Assembly: GCF_003194625.1 (NCBI RefSeq)
Contig: NZ_QHKX01000003.1
Span: forward strand, 372,001-436,000
DNA from: Nocardioides solisilvae
Lineage (GTDB): Bacteria; Actinomycetota; Actinomycetes; Propionibacteriales; Nocardioidaceae
Length of the DNA stretch: 64,000 nt
Direction: 5' to 3'
Each line of letters starts with the position of its first letter. Within the stretch, counting starts at the first letter, position 1. Positions 1 through 8,880 of the stretch are shown piece by piece. The translations under genes were made by a program, and so were the position numbers. The notes below the pieces were generated by a model, which saw only the letters and a program-made list of their open reading frames with translations, made no database searches and had not been told where the DNA came from.

Positions 1-820
1 TGTTGTGCGGCCGCATCGCGAGCTCGTTGACCAGGACGCGGCCGTCCCGGGTCTCGAAGAGCTCGACGGCCAGGATGCCCGTGACGTCCAGGGCGCCGGC
101 GATCGTGAGCGCCACCTGCTGCGCGCGCCCGGCGAGCTCGGGGTCGAGGTCGGGGGCCGGGGCCACCACCTCCTTGCAGATGCCGTCCACCTGCGTGCTG
201 GCGACGACCGGGTAGGCGGCCGCCTGGCCGCTGGGCGACCTGGCGACCAGCGCGGAGAGCTCGCGCCGGAAGTCGACCAGCTCCTCGGCGAGCACCCGGA
301 CGCCGCTGCGGGCGGCCGACGCGAAGGCCTCGGCCGCCTCCTCGGCGGTCCGCACGACCCAGACTCCCTTGCCGTCGTACCCGCCCCTGGTGGTCTTGAG
401 GACGCACGGGAAGCCGAATGCCTCGACGTCGGCGACGTCGGCGACCAGGGCGTGCCGCGGGCTGGGCATCCCGAGCTCGTCGAGCCGGGCGCGCATGACC
501 GCCTTGTCCTGGGCGTGCACCAGGGCGCCGGGGCCGGGCCGGACGGCGATCCCGTCGGCGGCGAGCGCGTGCAGGTGCTCGGTCGGCACGTGCTCGTGGT
601 CGAAGGTGACCACGGAGGCGCCGCGGGTCACCGCGCGCAGGTCGTCGAGGTCGCGGTGGTCGCCGACGAGGCGGTCGGCGATGACCTGGGCGGCCGAGAC
701 GCCCTCGCCCTCGGCGAGGAGCCGCAGCGGCAGGCCCAGCGCGATCGCGGGCTGCGCCATCATCCGGGCCAGCTGTCCGCCGCCGATGACGGCGAGGGTG
801 GGGGCGAGCGGGTTGGGCAC
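1..820 (-). CDS. purK: 5-(carboxyamino)imidazole ribonucleotide synthase, 3' end cut by the window edge
   Basis: PurK uses ATP and bicarbonate to carboxylate aminoimidazole ribonucleotide in de novo purine synthesis. The first 273 residues are visible; the C-terminus lies beyond base 1. Diagnostic segments are the glycine-rich start VIGGGQLARMMAQPA, the ATP-grasp segment TTRGGYDGKGVWVV and VNELAMRPHN close to the edge, which matches the family's conserved NE-A-RPHN motif. The start is GTG at 820. A TAGGGT hexamer seven bases upstream overlaps the stop codon of the preceding gene, so the message is probably leaderless. The gene lies head to tail 10 bp after the winged-helix gene. Confidence 0.95.
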   Translation of the reverse strand, partial: MPNPLAPTLAVIGGGQLARMMAQPAIALGLPLRLLAEGEGVSAAQVIADRLVGDHRDLDDLRAVTRGASVVTFDHEHVPTEHLHALAADGIAVRPGPGALVHAQDKAVMRARLDELGMPSPRHALVADVADVEAFGFPCVLKTTRGGYDGKGVWVVRTAEEAAEAFASAARSGVRVLAEELVDFRRELSALVARSPSGQAAAYPVVASTQVDGICKEVVAPAPDLDPELAGRAQQVALTIAGALDVTGILAVELFETRDGRVLVNELAMRPHN

Positions 821-827
821 GGGCAGA

Positions 828-833
828 ACCCTA
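828..833 (-). promoter_or_regulatory. -10 hexamer for purK (leaderless type)
   Basis: TAGGGT is followed by seven bases and then the GTG start of purK. Its first three bases are the stop codon of the upstream winged-helix gene. No clear -35 box is seen. Confidence 0.5.
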
Positions 834-1178
834 GCCCGAGGCGCCGAGCCCCTCCGCGCGGACGCCGCCCGCCGAGCGGCCACCGGTCTCGAAGCGCAGG
901 CCGCGGCCGCGCACCGTGGTGATCAGCGTCGGGTTGCGGCTGTCGTCCCCGAGCTTGCGCCGGACCCACCCGAGGTGGACGTCGATGGTCTTCGACGAGG
1001 TGTAGAAGGTGGCGCCCCAGACCTGCTGCATCAGCTCCTGCCGGGTGACCAGCTCACCGGCGCGGGAGGCCAGGGCGTGGAGGAGGTCGAACTCCATCCG
1101 CGAGAGCACGACCTCGCGACCCGCGCGCCACACCCGGCGCGCCACGGGGTCGACGCGGACGTCCTGCACCACGATCAC
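831..1178 (-). CDS. stand-alone OmpR-type winged-helix DNA-binding protein
   Basis: This 115-residue protein is almost entirely a winged-helix effector domain of the OmpR/PhoB response-regulator type (about residues 1-100). Visible features are the RRVWRAGREVVLSRMEFDLL strand-helix start, VTRQELMQQVW, the recognition helix region KTIDVHLGWVRRKL and the wing VRGRGLRF. No receiver domain is encoded: the frame upstream of the GTG at 1178 has no receiver motifs. The protein therefore resembles the single-domain winged-helix regulators of actinobacteria, which are not directly phosphorylated. The target is unknown. GTG at 1178 was chosen because the upstream codons are proline-rich and unlike the family; an in-frame ATG lies at about 1250. 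Confidence 0.8.
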   Translation of the reverse strand: MIVVQDVRVDPVARRVWRAGREVVLSRMEFDLLHALASRAGELVTRQELMQQVWGATFYTSSKTIDVHLGWVRRKLGDDSRNPTLITTVRGRGLRFETGGRSAGGVRAEGLGASG

Positions 1179-1261
1179 GCCACGACCGTAGGAAATCCTC
1201 GGCGCCGGCGCCGGGGAATCCGGCCAGCTGGTCCCGGTGGTCCAGACCATCCGCCCCGGGC

Positions 1262-2245
1262 TCAGCGGCGGCGGACGGCGAGCGGCTCGACGACCCCGAA
1301 GCCGCGGACCGGGCGGGCCGGGAGCCGTCGGGTCTCGAACTCGGCCTCGGGGAGCAGCGCGGCCGTGGCGGCGTCGACGATGATCCGGTTCCGCCGGGCC
1401 ACCGCGGTCATCCGGGCCGCGAGGTTGACCGGGGGCCCGAAGACGTCGCCCATCCGGGTCACCACCGAGCCGGAGGCCAGGCCGAGGCGCACGTCGGGCA
1501 TCCGCGGGTCCCGCCCGATCACGGCGATGATCCCCTCGGAGATCTCGAAGGCGCGCACGGCGGTGTCGGTCACGAAGAGCACCGAGTCGCCGATCGACTT
1601 GATCACCCGGCCACCGGCGTTGGACACCACGTCGTGGCAGCGGGCCTCGAAGATCTCGACGAGGTCGCCGATCCGGGCCTGGCTGATCTTGTTGGAGAGC
1701 GCGGTGAAGTGGACGATGTCGGCGAAGCCGACGGTGACGTGCGTGGTGTGCAGGTCCTCCTCGCCCGCGCCCAGCGCCTCCATCCGGGCGACCGCCGCGG
1801 CCAGGTGCCGCCGCCAGGCGTAGATCAGCAGGTCCTCGAAGGCGGGGTTGACCTCGTCGACCAGGCGCAGGGCGGAGCCGATCCGGCTGCCCGTCGCGTC
1901 CTCGCCCTGCTCGAGCTCCTCGACGCGGCCGGCCAGGGTCGCGACCTCCCAGTCGGCCAGCTTGGACATCGTCTGGCCCAGGGCGCGGGTCAGCGCCACC
2001 GCCATGTCGAAGCCGATCGTCCCGCTGTCGACGGTCGAGAAGAGCCGCGCCACGGCGTCGACGTCGGCCCGGGTGAAGTAGGCGTCGCCGGCGACCTCGG
2101 GGAAGCCGAGGGCGCGCCACAGCCGCCGCACCTGGTCGATGGTCACGCCCGCCTCGGTGGCCACCTCGGGCGCCGTGAACTCGGGGGCCCGCCCGAGGAT
2201 CGACTCCTCCAGCTGCTCCCGGCTGGGCCTCTCCTGCCCGCTCAC
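1262..2245 (-). CDS. class III adenylate cyclase with N-terminal regulatory domain
   Basis: A soluble 327-residue cyclase predicted to make cAMP from ATP. Residues 10-115 resemble the helical regulatory domain placed before the catalytic domain in mycobacterial Rv1264-type cyclases. The catalytic domain covers about 165-325. All six class III catalytic positions are visible: metal aspartates D176 (GFADIVHF) and D220 (KSIGDSVLF), adenine-selecting K216 and D267 (MGDVFG), and transition-state N274 and R278 (VNLAARM). The lysine/aspartate pair predicts ATP rather than GTP. The GTG start at 2245 lies one base after the stop codon of the PH-domain gene, so the two are probably translationally coupled. 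The Rv1264 relative is pH-regulated; pH sensing here is inference. Confidence 0.9.
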   Translation of the reverse strand: MSGQERPSREQLEESILGRAPEFTAPEVATEAGVTIDQVRRLWRALGFPEVAGDAYFTRADVDAVARLFSTVDSGTIGFDMAVALTRALGQTMSKLADWEVATLAGRVEELEQGEDATGSRIGSALRLVDEVNPAFEDLLIYAWRRHLAAAVARMEALGAGEEDLHTTHVTVGFADIVHFTALSNKISQARIGDLVEIFEARCHDVVSNAGGRVIKSIGDSVLFVTDTAVRAFEISEGIIAVIGRDPRMPDVRLGLASGSVVTRMGDVFGPPVNLAARMTAVARRNRIIVDAATAALLPEAEFETRRLPARPVRGFGVVEPLAVRRR

Positions 2246-2246
2246 C

Positions 2247-2780
2247 TCAGGCCCCGTCGTCCCGGCGCTCGGAGCGGTCGGCCCGCTCGGAGAGCTGGTG
2301 CAGCTCCTCGGCGACCTTGAGCTGGGTCTCCTCGACCCGCGGGATGTCGTGCACCTCGACGCGCCCGGCGGCGCTCGCGTCGCTGACGATGAGGGTCCCG
2401 CAGCCGAAGACGCGGTCCACGACCCCGATCTCGAAGTCCACGCCGCTGATCCGGTTGAGCGGGATCGTGCGGCCCTCCTTCGCGATGATGCCGCTGCGCT
2501 TGATGAAGCGGCGGTTGGTGAAGGTGTACGTCGTGGTGAGCCACCGCAGGAACGGCAGCAGCACGAACCAGACCAGGACCACCACGCTCGCCGCCCCCGC
2601 CAGCCCGCCCGCGACGGTGACCGTGGCGCCGTCACGGTCGCCGAGCCAGGTGCCCAGCAGTGCCACCGCCGCGATCACGAGGACCAGCACCAGCACGGGG
2701 CCGACCAGCGCCTTGGGGTGGGTGCGGGTCGAGACGACCACGTGCTCGCCGTCGTTCAGCAGCTTGCTCGGAAAGGCCAT
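2247..2780 (-). CDS. PH domain-containing membrane protein
   Basis: A 177-residue protein with two N-terminal membrane segments (about residues 25-45 and 55-82) followed by a bacterial PH domain. The domain shows the typical run YTFTNRRFIKRSGII, then KEGRTIPLNRISGVDFEIG, then FGCGTLIVSDASAAGRVEVH and a closing helix. Related proteins (YdbS/bPH2 type) are membrane-anchored and of unknown function. The ATG at 2780 has a purine-rich ribosome site (GAGAGGA) at good spacing. The gene sits between birA and the cyclase on the same strand and is probably co-transcribed with both. The charged C-terminal tail is low complexity. Confidence 0.85.
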   Translation of the reverse strand: MAFPSKLLNDGEHVVVSTRTHPKALVGPVLVLVLVIAAVALLGTWLGDRDGATVTVAGGLAGAASVVVLVWFVLLPFLRWLTTTYTFTNRRFIKRSGIIAKEGRTIPLNRISGVDFEIGVVDRVFGCGTLIVSDASAAGRVEVHDIPRVEETQLKVAEELHQLSERADRSERRDDGA

Positions 2781-2792
2781 GTCGCGATCCTC

Positions 2793-3581
2793 TCACCCGA
2801 CGGGGCGCACGTGGACGACGTCTCCGGCGTTGACGCTGAAGGTCCCGGTCCCGCTGCTCACCACCAGCGCCCCCGAGTCGTCGAGGTCCAGCGCCTCCCC
2901 GCGGACCACCTCGCCGCCGGGCAGGTGGACGTCGACGGTGCGGCCGAGCGTCGAGCACACGTCGGCGTACGCCGGTCGCAGTGCCGACGTCTCGGCCAGC
3001 AGCGGCTGGAGCGCGTGCAGCGAGCCCAGGACCTGGACGAGCAGGTCGGAGCGGTCGAAGGTCTCCTCCAGCTCGGCGCACAGGGAGGTGGCGGTGTCCA
3101 CCGGCAGCTCCTCGGGCGTCTGGTTGACGTTGATCCCGACGCCGACGACCGCGGCCGGGCCGGTGGGCGTCTCCACCCTCTCGACCAGGATGCCGGCGAT
3201 CTTGCGCTCCCCGACCAGCACGTCGTTGGGCCACTTCAGCGCGACCTCCGGCAGCCGGTCGGCCAGCGAGCCCTGGACGGCGTACCCGACGAGCAGCGGG
3301 AGCCACGGCCACGCGGCCGGGGGGACGTCGGGGCGCAGCAGCAGCGAGAACGTCAGGGCCACCCGCGGCGGGGTCTCCCACACCCGGTCGAGCCGGCCGC
3401 GGCCCGCCGTCTGGTGCTCGGTGACGACGACCAGCCCGTCCTCCTCGCCCGCCCTCGCCCGGTCGGCGACGAGGGCGTTGGTGGAGCCGGCCTGGTCCAC
3501 CACCTCGACCCGCAGCGGGGCGGGGAGGTCGAGGAAGCGGGAGGGGTCGAGTGCTGGGCGCGGTGCAGGGGCGTCGGGCAT
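2793..3581 (-). CDS. birA: biotin--[acetyl-CoA-carboxylase] ligase
   Basis: The enzyme activates biotin as biotinyl-AMP and attaches it to the lysine of carrier domains. The 262-residue protein has the biotin-AMP loop AGRGRLDRVW, the catalytic segment ALKWPNDVLVGERKIAGILVE and GVGINVNQTPEELP, then a short C-terminal SH3-like domain. It lacks an N-terminal helix-turn-helix, so it is a class I ligase and not a repressor. The ATG at 3581 was chosen because upstream in-frame codons fall in the divergent promoter region. It is divergent from the acyl-CoA carboxylase beta gene. Three proteins in the window are possible clients or complex members: the alpha subunit at 15216, the orphan carrier at 18438 and, indirectly, the beta subunit. 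Confidence 0.95.
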   Translation of the reverse strand: MPDAPAPRPALDPSRFLDLPAPLRVEVVDQAGSTNALVADRARAGEEDGLVVVTEHQTAGRGRLDRVWETPPRVALTFSLLLRPDVPPAAWPWLPLLVGYAVQGSLADRLPEVALKWPNDVLVGERKIAGILVERVETPTGPAAVVGVGINVNQTPEELPVDTATSLCAELEETFDRSDLLVQVLGSLHALQPLLAETSALRPAYADVCSTLGRTVDVHLPGGEVVRGEALDLDDSGALVVSSGTGTFSVNAGDVVHVRPVG

Positions 3582-3590
3582 GAGGACTAC

Positions 3591-3601
3591 ATTGGCCCAA
3601 T
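3591..3601. promoter_or_regulatory. ATTGG-C-CCAAT palindrome in the birA/carboxylase divergent promoter region
   Basis: A perfect 5-bp inverted repeat around one base lies 9 bases before the birA start and 74 bases before the carboxylase start. It is the most AT-rich element in the 94-bp divergent gap, so it could be an operator or part of the birA promoter. The binding protein is unknown. Confidence 0.35.
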
Positions 3602-3675
3602 CCGCGCGGGAGCACACCCCGACACAGCGACACACAGCACCAGCCGACCCAGCACCAGCCGAGGAGACCTGACCG

Positions 3676-5282
<1,607 letters not shown>

Positions 5283-5283
<1 letters not shown>

Positions 5284-5522
5284 TGGCCGACGAGACGAAG
5301 GAGCAGGAGGCCGCGACGCCGGCCGCCCCGCTGCTGCGGGTGGTCAACCCCGACGCCACGCCGGAGGAGGTGGCGGCCCTGGTCGCCGTCCTCTCCGCGC
5401 TCGGCGGCGGCGAGGCGCCGGCACCGAAGCCGCGTCCGCGGTGGTCCGCCCCCGAGCGGCTCGTGCGGCGCACCCTGCCGCACGGCCCGGGCGGCTGGCG
5501 GGCCAGCGGCCTGCCCCGCTGA
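5283..5522 (+). CDS. acyl-CoA carboxylase epsilon subunit
   Basis: A 79-residue actinobacterial epsilon subunit that stabilises and stimulates the alpha-beta carboxylase complex. The family signature LRVVNPDATPEEVAALVAVL is at residues 18-37, followed by an Ala/Pro-rich linker and the typical tryptophan/arginine-rich tail ending GGWRASGLPR. It starts at the ATG inside the TGATG overlap with the beta-subunit stop, so the two are translationally coupled. The small size and position leave little doubt, although the family diverges widely in sequence. Confidence 0.9.
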
Positions 5523-5554
5523 CGAGGCACCGACCAGCGAGGCACTGACCCGGC

Positions 5555-6301
5555 TCAGCGCCGGCGCCACCACGCGGGACCCCACGGGGTGACCTCCGCC
5601 CCCGCGCGGATCACCCAGGGGCCCCGGGGGCGCCGGCGCAGCCACGTGCGGCCGGTGGCCCACACCTGCACCACGTCCCCCACGCGGTGGGGCTGCTGCT
5701 TCGTGGCGGCCACCAGGACCAGCACCGGCCCGGTCCTGGGCTCGGCCGGCTCGACGACCACCGAGTGCGGCCCGGTGTCGAGCACCCGTCCCGGGAAGCC
5801 GGGGCCGCGGCCCGGCCGGCCGACCCGCCACCAGCGCCGCGCCATCAGCGCACCCCGGCCCAGCAGGGCCAGCCCCAGGCCGAGGAACGCCGCGTCCCAC
5901 GCGGCACCGCCAGACGCCCCCGCGACGGAGACCTCGGAGCTCCAGGGCAGGGTGCGGAGGGTGAGCGACCCGCCCTCGTCCACCGCGGCCGCCTCCTTGG
6001 TCCGGCAGACGCCGAGATCCGCGCGCCCGCCGGCCCACTCCACGACGTACTCGTAGTCCCGGCAGCCCCTCCTCGGCGGGTCGGCGACGCGCTCCTTCTC
6101 GACCACGACGGCCGTCACCTGCTCCCCCAGCCCGGCCGCCCCAGCCAGGTCGTGCGCCGACATCGCGCCGATCCCGACACCCACGGCGCCCATGAGGGCC
6201 AGCGCCGACCAGAGCACCGCCAGTGCCCGGGGTCCGGAGGGGACCGCGGGCACGTCGAGGTCGGTGCCCTCCCGCACGGTCGCCGGCGTCCTGCTGGTCA
6301 C
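5555..6301 (-). CDS. hypothetical membrane protein, DUF3592-like
   Basis: The 248-residue protein has a membrane segment at about residues 27-50, an extracytoplasmic stretch with two cysteines (GCRDYEYVVEW and LGVCRTKEAAAV), a second membrane segment at about 132-152, and a basic C-terminal domain ending in WWRRR. The layout of a helix, a small beta domain with paired cysteines and another helix is like DUF3592 proteins, but the match is by topology and not secure. The GTG start at 6301 is divergent from maf with a 41-bp gap. No function can be assigned. Confidence 0.6.
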   Translation of the reverse strand: MTSRTPATVREGTDLDVPAVPSGPRALAVLWSALALMGAVGVGIGAMSAHDLAGAAGLGEQVTAVVVEKERVADPPRRGCRDYEYVVEWAGGRADLGVCRTKEAAAVDEGGSLTLRTLPWSSEVSVAGASGGAAWDAAFLGLGLALLGRGALMARRWWRVGRPGRGPGFPGRVLDTGPHSVVVEPAEPRTGPVLVLVAATKQQPHRVGDVVQVWATGRTWLRRRPRGPWVIRAGAEVTPWGPAWWRRR

Positions 6302-6329
6302 CGCCGCACGGTAGCAACGCCCGGGCCCC

Positions 6330-6335
6330 TACCCT
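6330..6335 (+). promoter_or_regulatory. -10 hexamer for maf (leaderless type)
   Basis: TACCCT is followed by seven bases and the GTG start of maf. No ribosome-binding site is present in the spacer. Confidence 0.5.
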
Positions 6336-6342
6336 TCTGGGC

Positions 6343-7008
6343 GTGACAGCCCCGACGCCCGCCCGCACCCCTCTCGTCCTCGCCTCGGCCTCCCCGGCCC
6401 GGCTGGCCACCCTGCGCCGGGCCGGCATCGAGCCCACGGTGATCGTCTCCGGCGTCGACGAGGAGCAGGTCCGGGGCCTGCCGCCGGCCGCGCTGGCGCT
6501 GAGGCTCGCCTCGCTCAAGTGCGCGGCGGTCGCGGGGCTCCCCGAGGTCCCCGACGACGCGCTGGTGCTGGGCTGCGACTCCGTGCTCGAGCTGGACGGC
6601 CGGGCGCTGGGCAAGCCGGGGACCGCCGAGGAGGCCACCGCCCGGTGGCGCGAGATGCGTGGCCGGAGCGCGGTGCTGCACACCGGCCACAGCCTGGCCG
6701 ACCGGACGAGCGGCCGCGTCGAGGAGGCGACCGCCAGCACCACCGTCCACTTCGCCGACGTCGACGACGCCGAGGTGGCGGCGTACGTCGCGACCGGAGA
6801 GCCTCTGCACGTGGCCGGCGCCTTCACGGTGGACGGCCTCGGCGCCGCCTTCGTCACCGGCATCGAGGGCGACCACCACAACGTGGTCGGGGTCAGCCTG
6901 CCGCTGGTGCGTGACCTCGCCGCGCGGCTCGGGCACGCGTGGCCGGACCTCTGGACTTGGGGCTCGCCGGGGACGCCGGGCTCGCCGGGGACGCAGTCAG
7001 GGGCCTGA
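6343..7008 (+). CDS. maf: Maf-type nucleoside triphosphate pyrophosphatase
   Basis: Maf proteins hydrolyse dTTP/UTP or modified nucleotides to the monophosphate, a house-cleaning role linked to septum control. The family signature LVLASASPARLATLRRAGI is at residues 11-29, followed by LGCDSVLELDGRALGKPGTA with the catalytic aspartate region, and GAFTVDGLGAAFVTGIEGD. Length is 221 residues, with a collagen-like tail GSPGTPGSPGTQSGA encoded by an 18-bp tandem duplication. GTG at 6343 is supported by the -10 hexamer at 6330. The end overlaps the convergent gtrA gene by 12 bp. Confidence 0.93.
   Translation: MTAPTPARTPLVLASASPARLATLRRAGIEPTVIVSGVDEEQVRGLPPAALALRLASLKCAAVAGLPEVPDDALVLGCDSVLELDGRALGKPGTAEEATARWREMRGRSAVLHTGHSLADRTSGRVEEATASTTVHFADVDDAEVAAYVATGEPLHVAGAFTVDGLGAAFVTGIEGDHHNVVGVSLPLVRDLAARLGHAWPDLWTWGSPGTPGSPGTQSGA
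6961..6996 (+). repeat. 18-bp tandem duplication at the 3' end of maf
   Basis: Two near-identical 18-bp units starting GGCTCGCCGGGGACGC lie side by side in frame and encode the GSPGTP repeats at the C-terminus of Maf. They look like a slippage duplication in a region that is also antisense to the end of gtrA. Confidence 0.7.
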
Positions 7009-7467
7009 GACCGGCTCGGTGACGGCGAAGCTGCGGGGGAAGACGTACTGGCGCAGCAGCAGGAACCGCACGGAGGTGCCGGCGAAGAGCCCGAGCACGT
7101 TGGCGGCGATGTTGTCCGACACCGGGTCGTCGAGCCCGAGCAGGTTGCGGCTGATCCACAGGAAGCCCATCGGGATCACCATGGTCACGAGGTTGATCAC
7201 CACGAACGCCGTCCGGCCACCGTCGTTGTGCCGGGTGCCGCGGCTGCGGAACGCCCAGTCCCTGGTGCCCCGGAAGCTGACCAGCATGCCGACCACGTTG
7301 GCCAGGAAGTAGGCCAGCTGGGGCCGGTCGTTGAGCGGCGGCTCCGACCCCTTGGTGAAGCCGTGCACGAGCCCGTTGAAGATCAGCAGCGCCACCGTGG
7401 TCGCCACGGCGCCGACGACGAGGAACCGCGTGGCGTCGGCGGCGACCCGCCTGGTACCCCGTGGCAT
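6997..7467 (-). CDS. GtrA family membrane protein
   Basis: A 156-residue protein with four predicted membrane helices (about 12-32, 47-67, 84-107, 122-142), as in GtrA proteins that help flip polyprenyl-linked sugars across the membrane. Family features include RFLVVGAVATTVALLIFN, LANVVGMLVSFRGTRDWAFR and RFLLLRQYVF near the C-terminus. No glycosyltransferase partner is adjacent, so the sugar is unknown. The ATG at 7467 is preceded by TAGCCT seven bases upstream, favouring this start over the GTG at 7533. The 3' end overlaps maf tail to tail. Confidence 0.88.
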   Translation of the reverse strand: MPRGTRRVAADATRFLVVGAVATTVALLIFNGLVHGFTKGSEPPLNDRPQLAYFLANVVGMLVSFRGTRDWAFRSRGTRHNDGGRTAFVVINLVTMVIPMGFLWISRNLLGLDDPVSDNIAANVLGLFAGTSVRFLLLRQYVFPRSFAVTEPVSGP

Positions 7468-7474
7468 GGGCAGA

Positions 7475-7480
7475 AGGCTA
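7475..7480 (-). promoter_or_regulatory. -10 hexamer for gtrA (leaderless type)
   Basis: On the minus strand TAGCCT is followed by seven bases and the ATG of gtrA. Confidence 0.5.
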
Positions 7481-7542
7481 ACCTCCGCGCCCGGCGTCGG
7501 TCGGCACCGGGCGCACGTGGCGCGCTGCGTCACTCCACTGCG

Positions 7543-8739
7543 TCACTCCACGGGGAGGCCGAGGCCGCGGGCGATCAGCATCCGCTGCACCTCGGAGGTG
7601 CCCTCGCCGATCTCCAGCACCTTGGCGTCCCGGTAGAAGCGCGCCACCGGGTACTCCTCCATGAAGCCGTAGCCTCCGAAGACCTGCGTGGCGATCCGGG
7701 TGGCCGAGACCGCCGACTCCGTGGCGTAGAGCTTCGCCACCGCGGCGGCCTGCTTGAACTCGGCCGTCGTCACCGACGCCCCGGCGTCCATCGCGTCCTT
7801 CATCGCCGCGGCCCGGTAGGTGAGCAGCCGGCTGGCGTCGAGCATCACCTGCAGGTCGGCGACCTGGAAGGCGACGCCCTGCTTGCGCCCGATCGGGCCG
7901 CCGAACGTCTGCCGCTCGCCCGCGTAGGCGAGGCTGAGGTCGAGGCACGCCTGGAGGCAGCCGACGGCCAGCGCGGCGATCGCGACCCGCCCGTCGTCGA
8001 GGGTGGCCAGGAACTGGGCGTAGCCGCGCCCCCGCTCCCCGAGGAGGTTGGCCTCCGGGACGCGGACGTCCTCGAAGGCGAGCGGGTGGGTGTCGGAGGC
8101 GTGCCAGCCGAGCTTGTCGTAGGCCTTCTCGGCGGTGAAGCCGGGGGTACCGGCGGGGAGCATGATCGTGGAGATCTCGGGGCGCCCGTCGGCGCGCTCC
8201 CCCGTCCGGGCAGTCACCGTGACGACGCTGGTGATCTCGGAGCCCGAGTTGGTGATGAACTGCTTGGCCCCGTTGACGACCCACTCGCCGTCGACGAGCT
8301 CGGCGCGGGTGCGGGTGGCCCCGGCGTCGGAGCCGGCGCCGGGCTCGGTGAGGCCGAAGCCGGCGAGCCGGCGGCCGGCGACGAGGTCGGGGAGCCAGGC
8401 CTCCTTCTGCTCGGTCGTGCCGAAGGTGAGGATCGGGTTGATCCCCAGCCCCACCGCGGCCTCGAGGGTGATCCCCATCGACTGGTCGACCCGGCCGATC
8501 TCCTCGATGGCCAGGCAGAGGCTGGTGAAGCCGCCGTCCTCGCCGGCCATCCCGGCGCCGCCGAACTCCTCGGGGGCCGTCAGCCCCATCAGCCCGAGCT
8601 CGCCCATCTTCTGCACGACGTCGGTCGGGAAGTGGTGCTCGCGGTCCCACTGCGCGGCGTGCGGCGCGATCTCGGCCTCGGCGAAGTCGCGGACGCTGCG
8701 ACGGAACTCTTCGTGCTCGCGGGACAGTTCGAAGCTCAT
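7543..8739 (-). CDS. acyl-CoA dehydrogenase
   Basis: A FAD flavoenzyme of 398 residues that makes the alpha-beta double bond in acyl-CoA. The N-terminal helical domain, the flavin-binding segment LAGFGLTEPGAGSDAGATRT with WVVNGAKQFITNSG, and the C-terminal domain are all complete. The catalytic glutamate is in YRDAKVLEIGEGTSEVQ, and QVFGGYGFMEEYPVARFYRD closes the family signature. Chain-length preference cannot be read from the sequence. It has no electron-transfer flavoprotein or other beta-oxidation neighbour. A likely operator (8763-8778) lies just upstream of its -10 hexamer. Confidence 0.93.
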   Translation of the reverse strand: MSFELSREHEEFRRSVRDFAEAEIAPHAAQWDREHHFPTDVVQKMGELGLMGLTAPEEFGGAGMAGEDGGFTSLCLAIEEIGRVDQSMGITLEAAVGLGINPILTFGTTEQKEAWLPDLVAGRRLAGFGLTEPGAGSDAGATRTRAELVDGEWVVNGAKQFITNSGSEITSVVTVTARTGERADGRPEISTIMLPAGTPGFTAEKAYDKLGWHASDTHPLAFEDVRVPEANLLGERGRGYAQFLATLDDGRVAIAALAVGCLQACLDLSLAYAGERQTFGGPIGRKQGVAFQVADLQVMLDASRLLTYRAAAMKDAMDAGASVTTAEFKQAAAVAKLYATESAVSATRIATQVFGGYGFMEEYPVARFYRDAKVLEIGEGTSEVQRMLIARGLGLPVE

Positions 8740-8747
8740 GCGGCTGG

Positions 8748-8753
8748 ACTCTA
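8748..8753 (-). promoter_or_regulatory. -10 hexamer for the acyl-CoA dehydrogenase gene
   Basis: TAGAGT on the minus strand is eight bases before the ATG at 8739, a leaderless or near-leaderless layout. Confidence 0.45.
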
Positions 8754-8762
8754 CCGGGCGAA

Positions 8763-8778
8763 GTTAACGTTTGTTAAC
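8763..8778. promoter_or_regulatory. GTTAAC-N4-GTTAAC operator-like repeat
   Basis: Two GTTAAC hexamers, each its own palindrome, are separated by GTTT. The pair forms a symmetric 16-bp site at about -20 to -35 relative to the predicted acyl-CoA dehydrogenase -10. TetR-family repressors of fatty-acid and acyl-CoA genes often bind sites of this kind. The regulator is not in the window. Confidence 0.5.
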
Positions 8779-8808
8779 CGATCGGCGGGACGAACTTTCC
8801 GGGACGTC

Positions 8809-8827
8809 ACAGGTAAGGCTAACCTCA
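8809..8827 (+). promoter_or_regulatory. DtxR/IdeR-like iron box upstream of the iron ABC operon
   Basis: The 19 bases ACAGGTAAGGCTAACCTCA agree at 15 positions with the DtxR/IdeR consensus TTAGGTTAGGCTAACCTAA, including the whole right half AGGCTAACCT. The site is 54 bp before the ATG of the iron-binding lipoprotein gene. Fe(II)-loaded DtxR-type repressors bind such boxes, so the operon should be derepressed under iron starvation. Confidence 0.8.
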
Positions 8828-8880
8828 CCCTGACGGCCGAGCCCGGCCAGATGCCCGCCCCCGCGCATTACGAGGTCACC

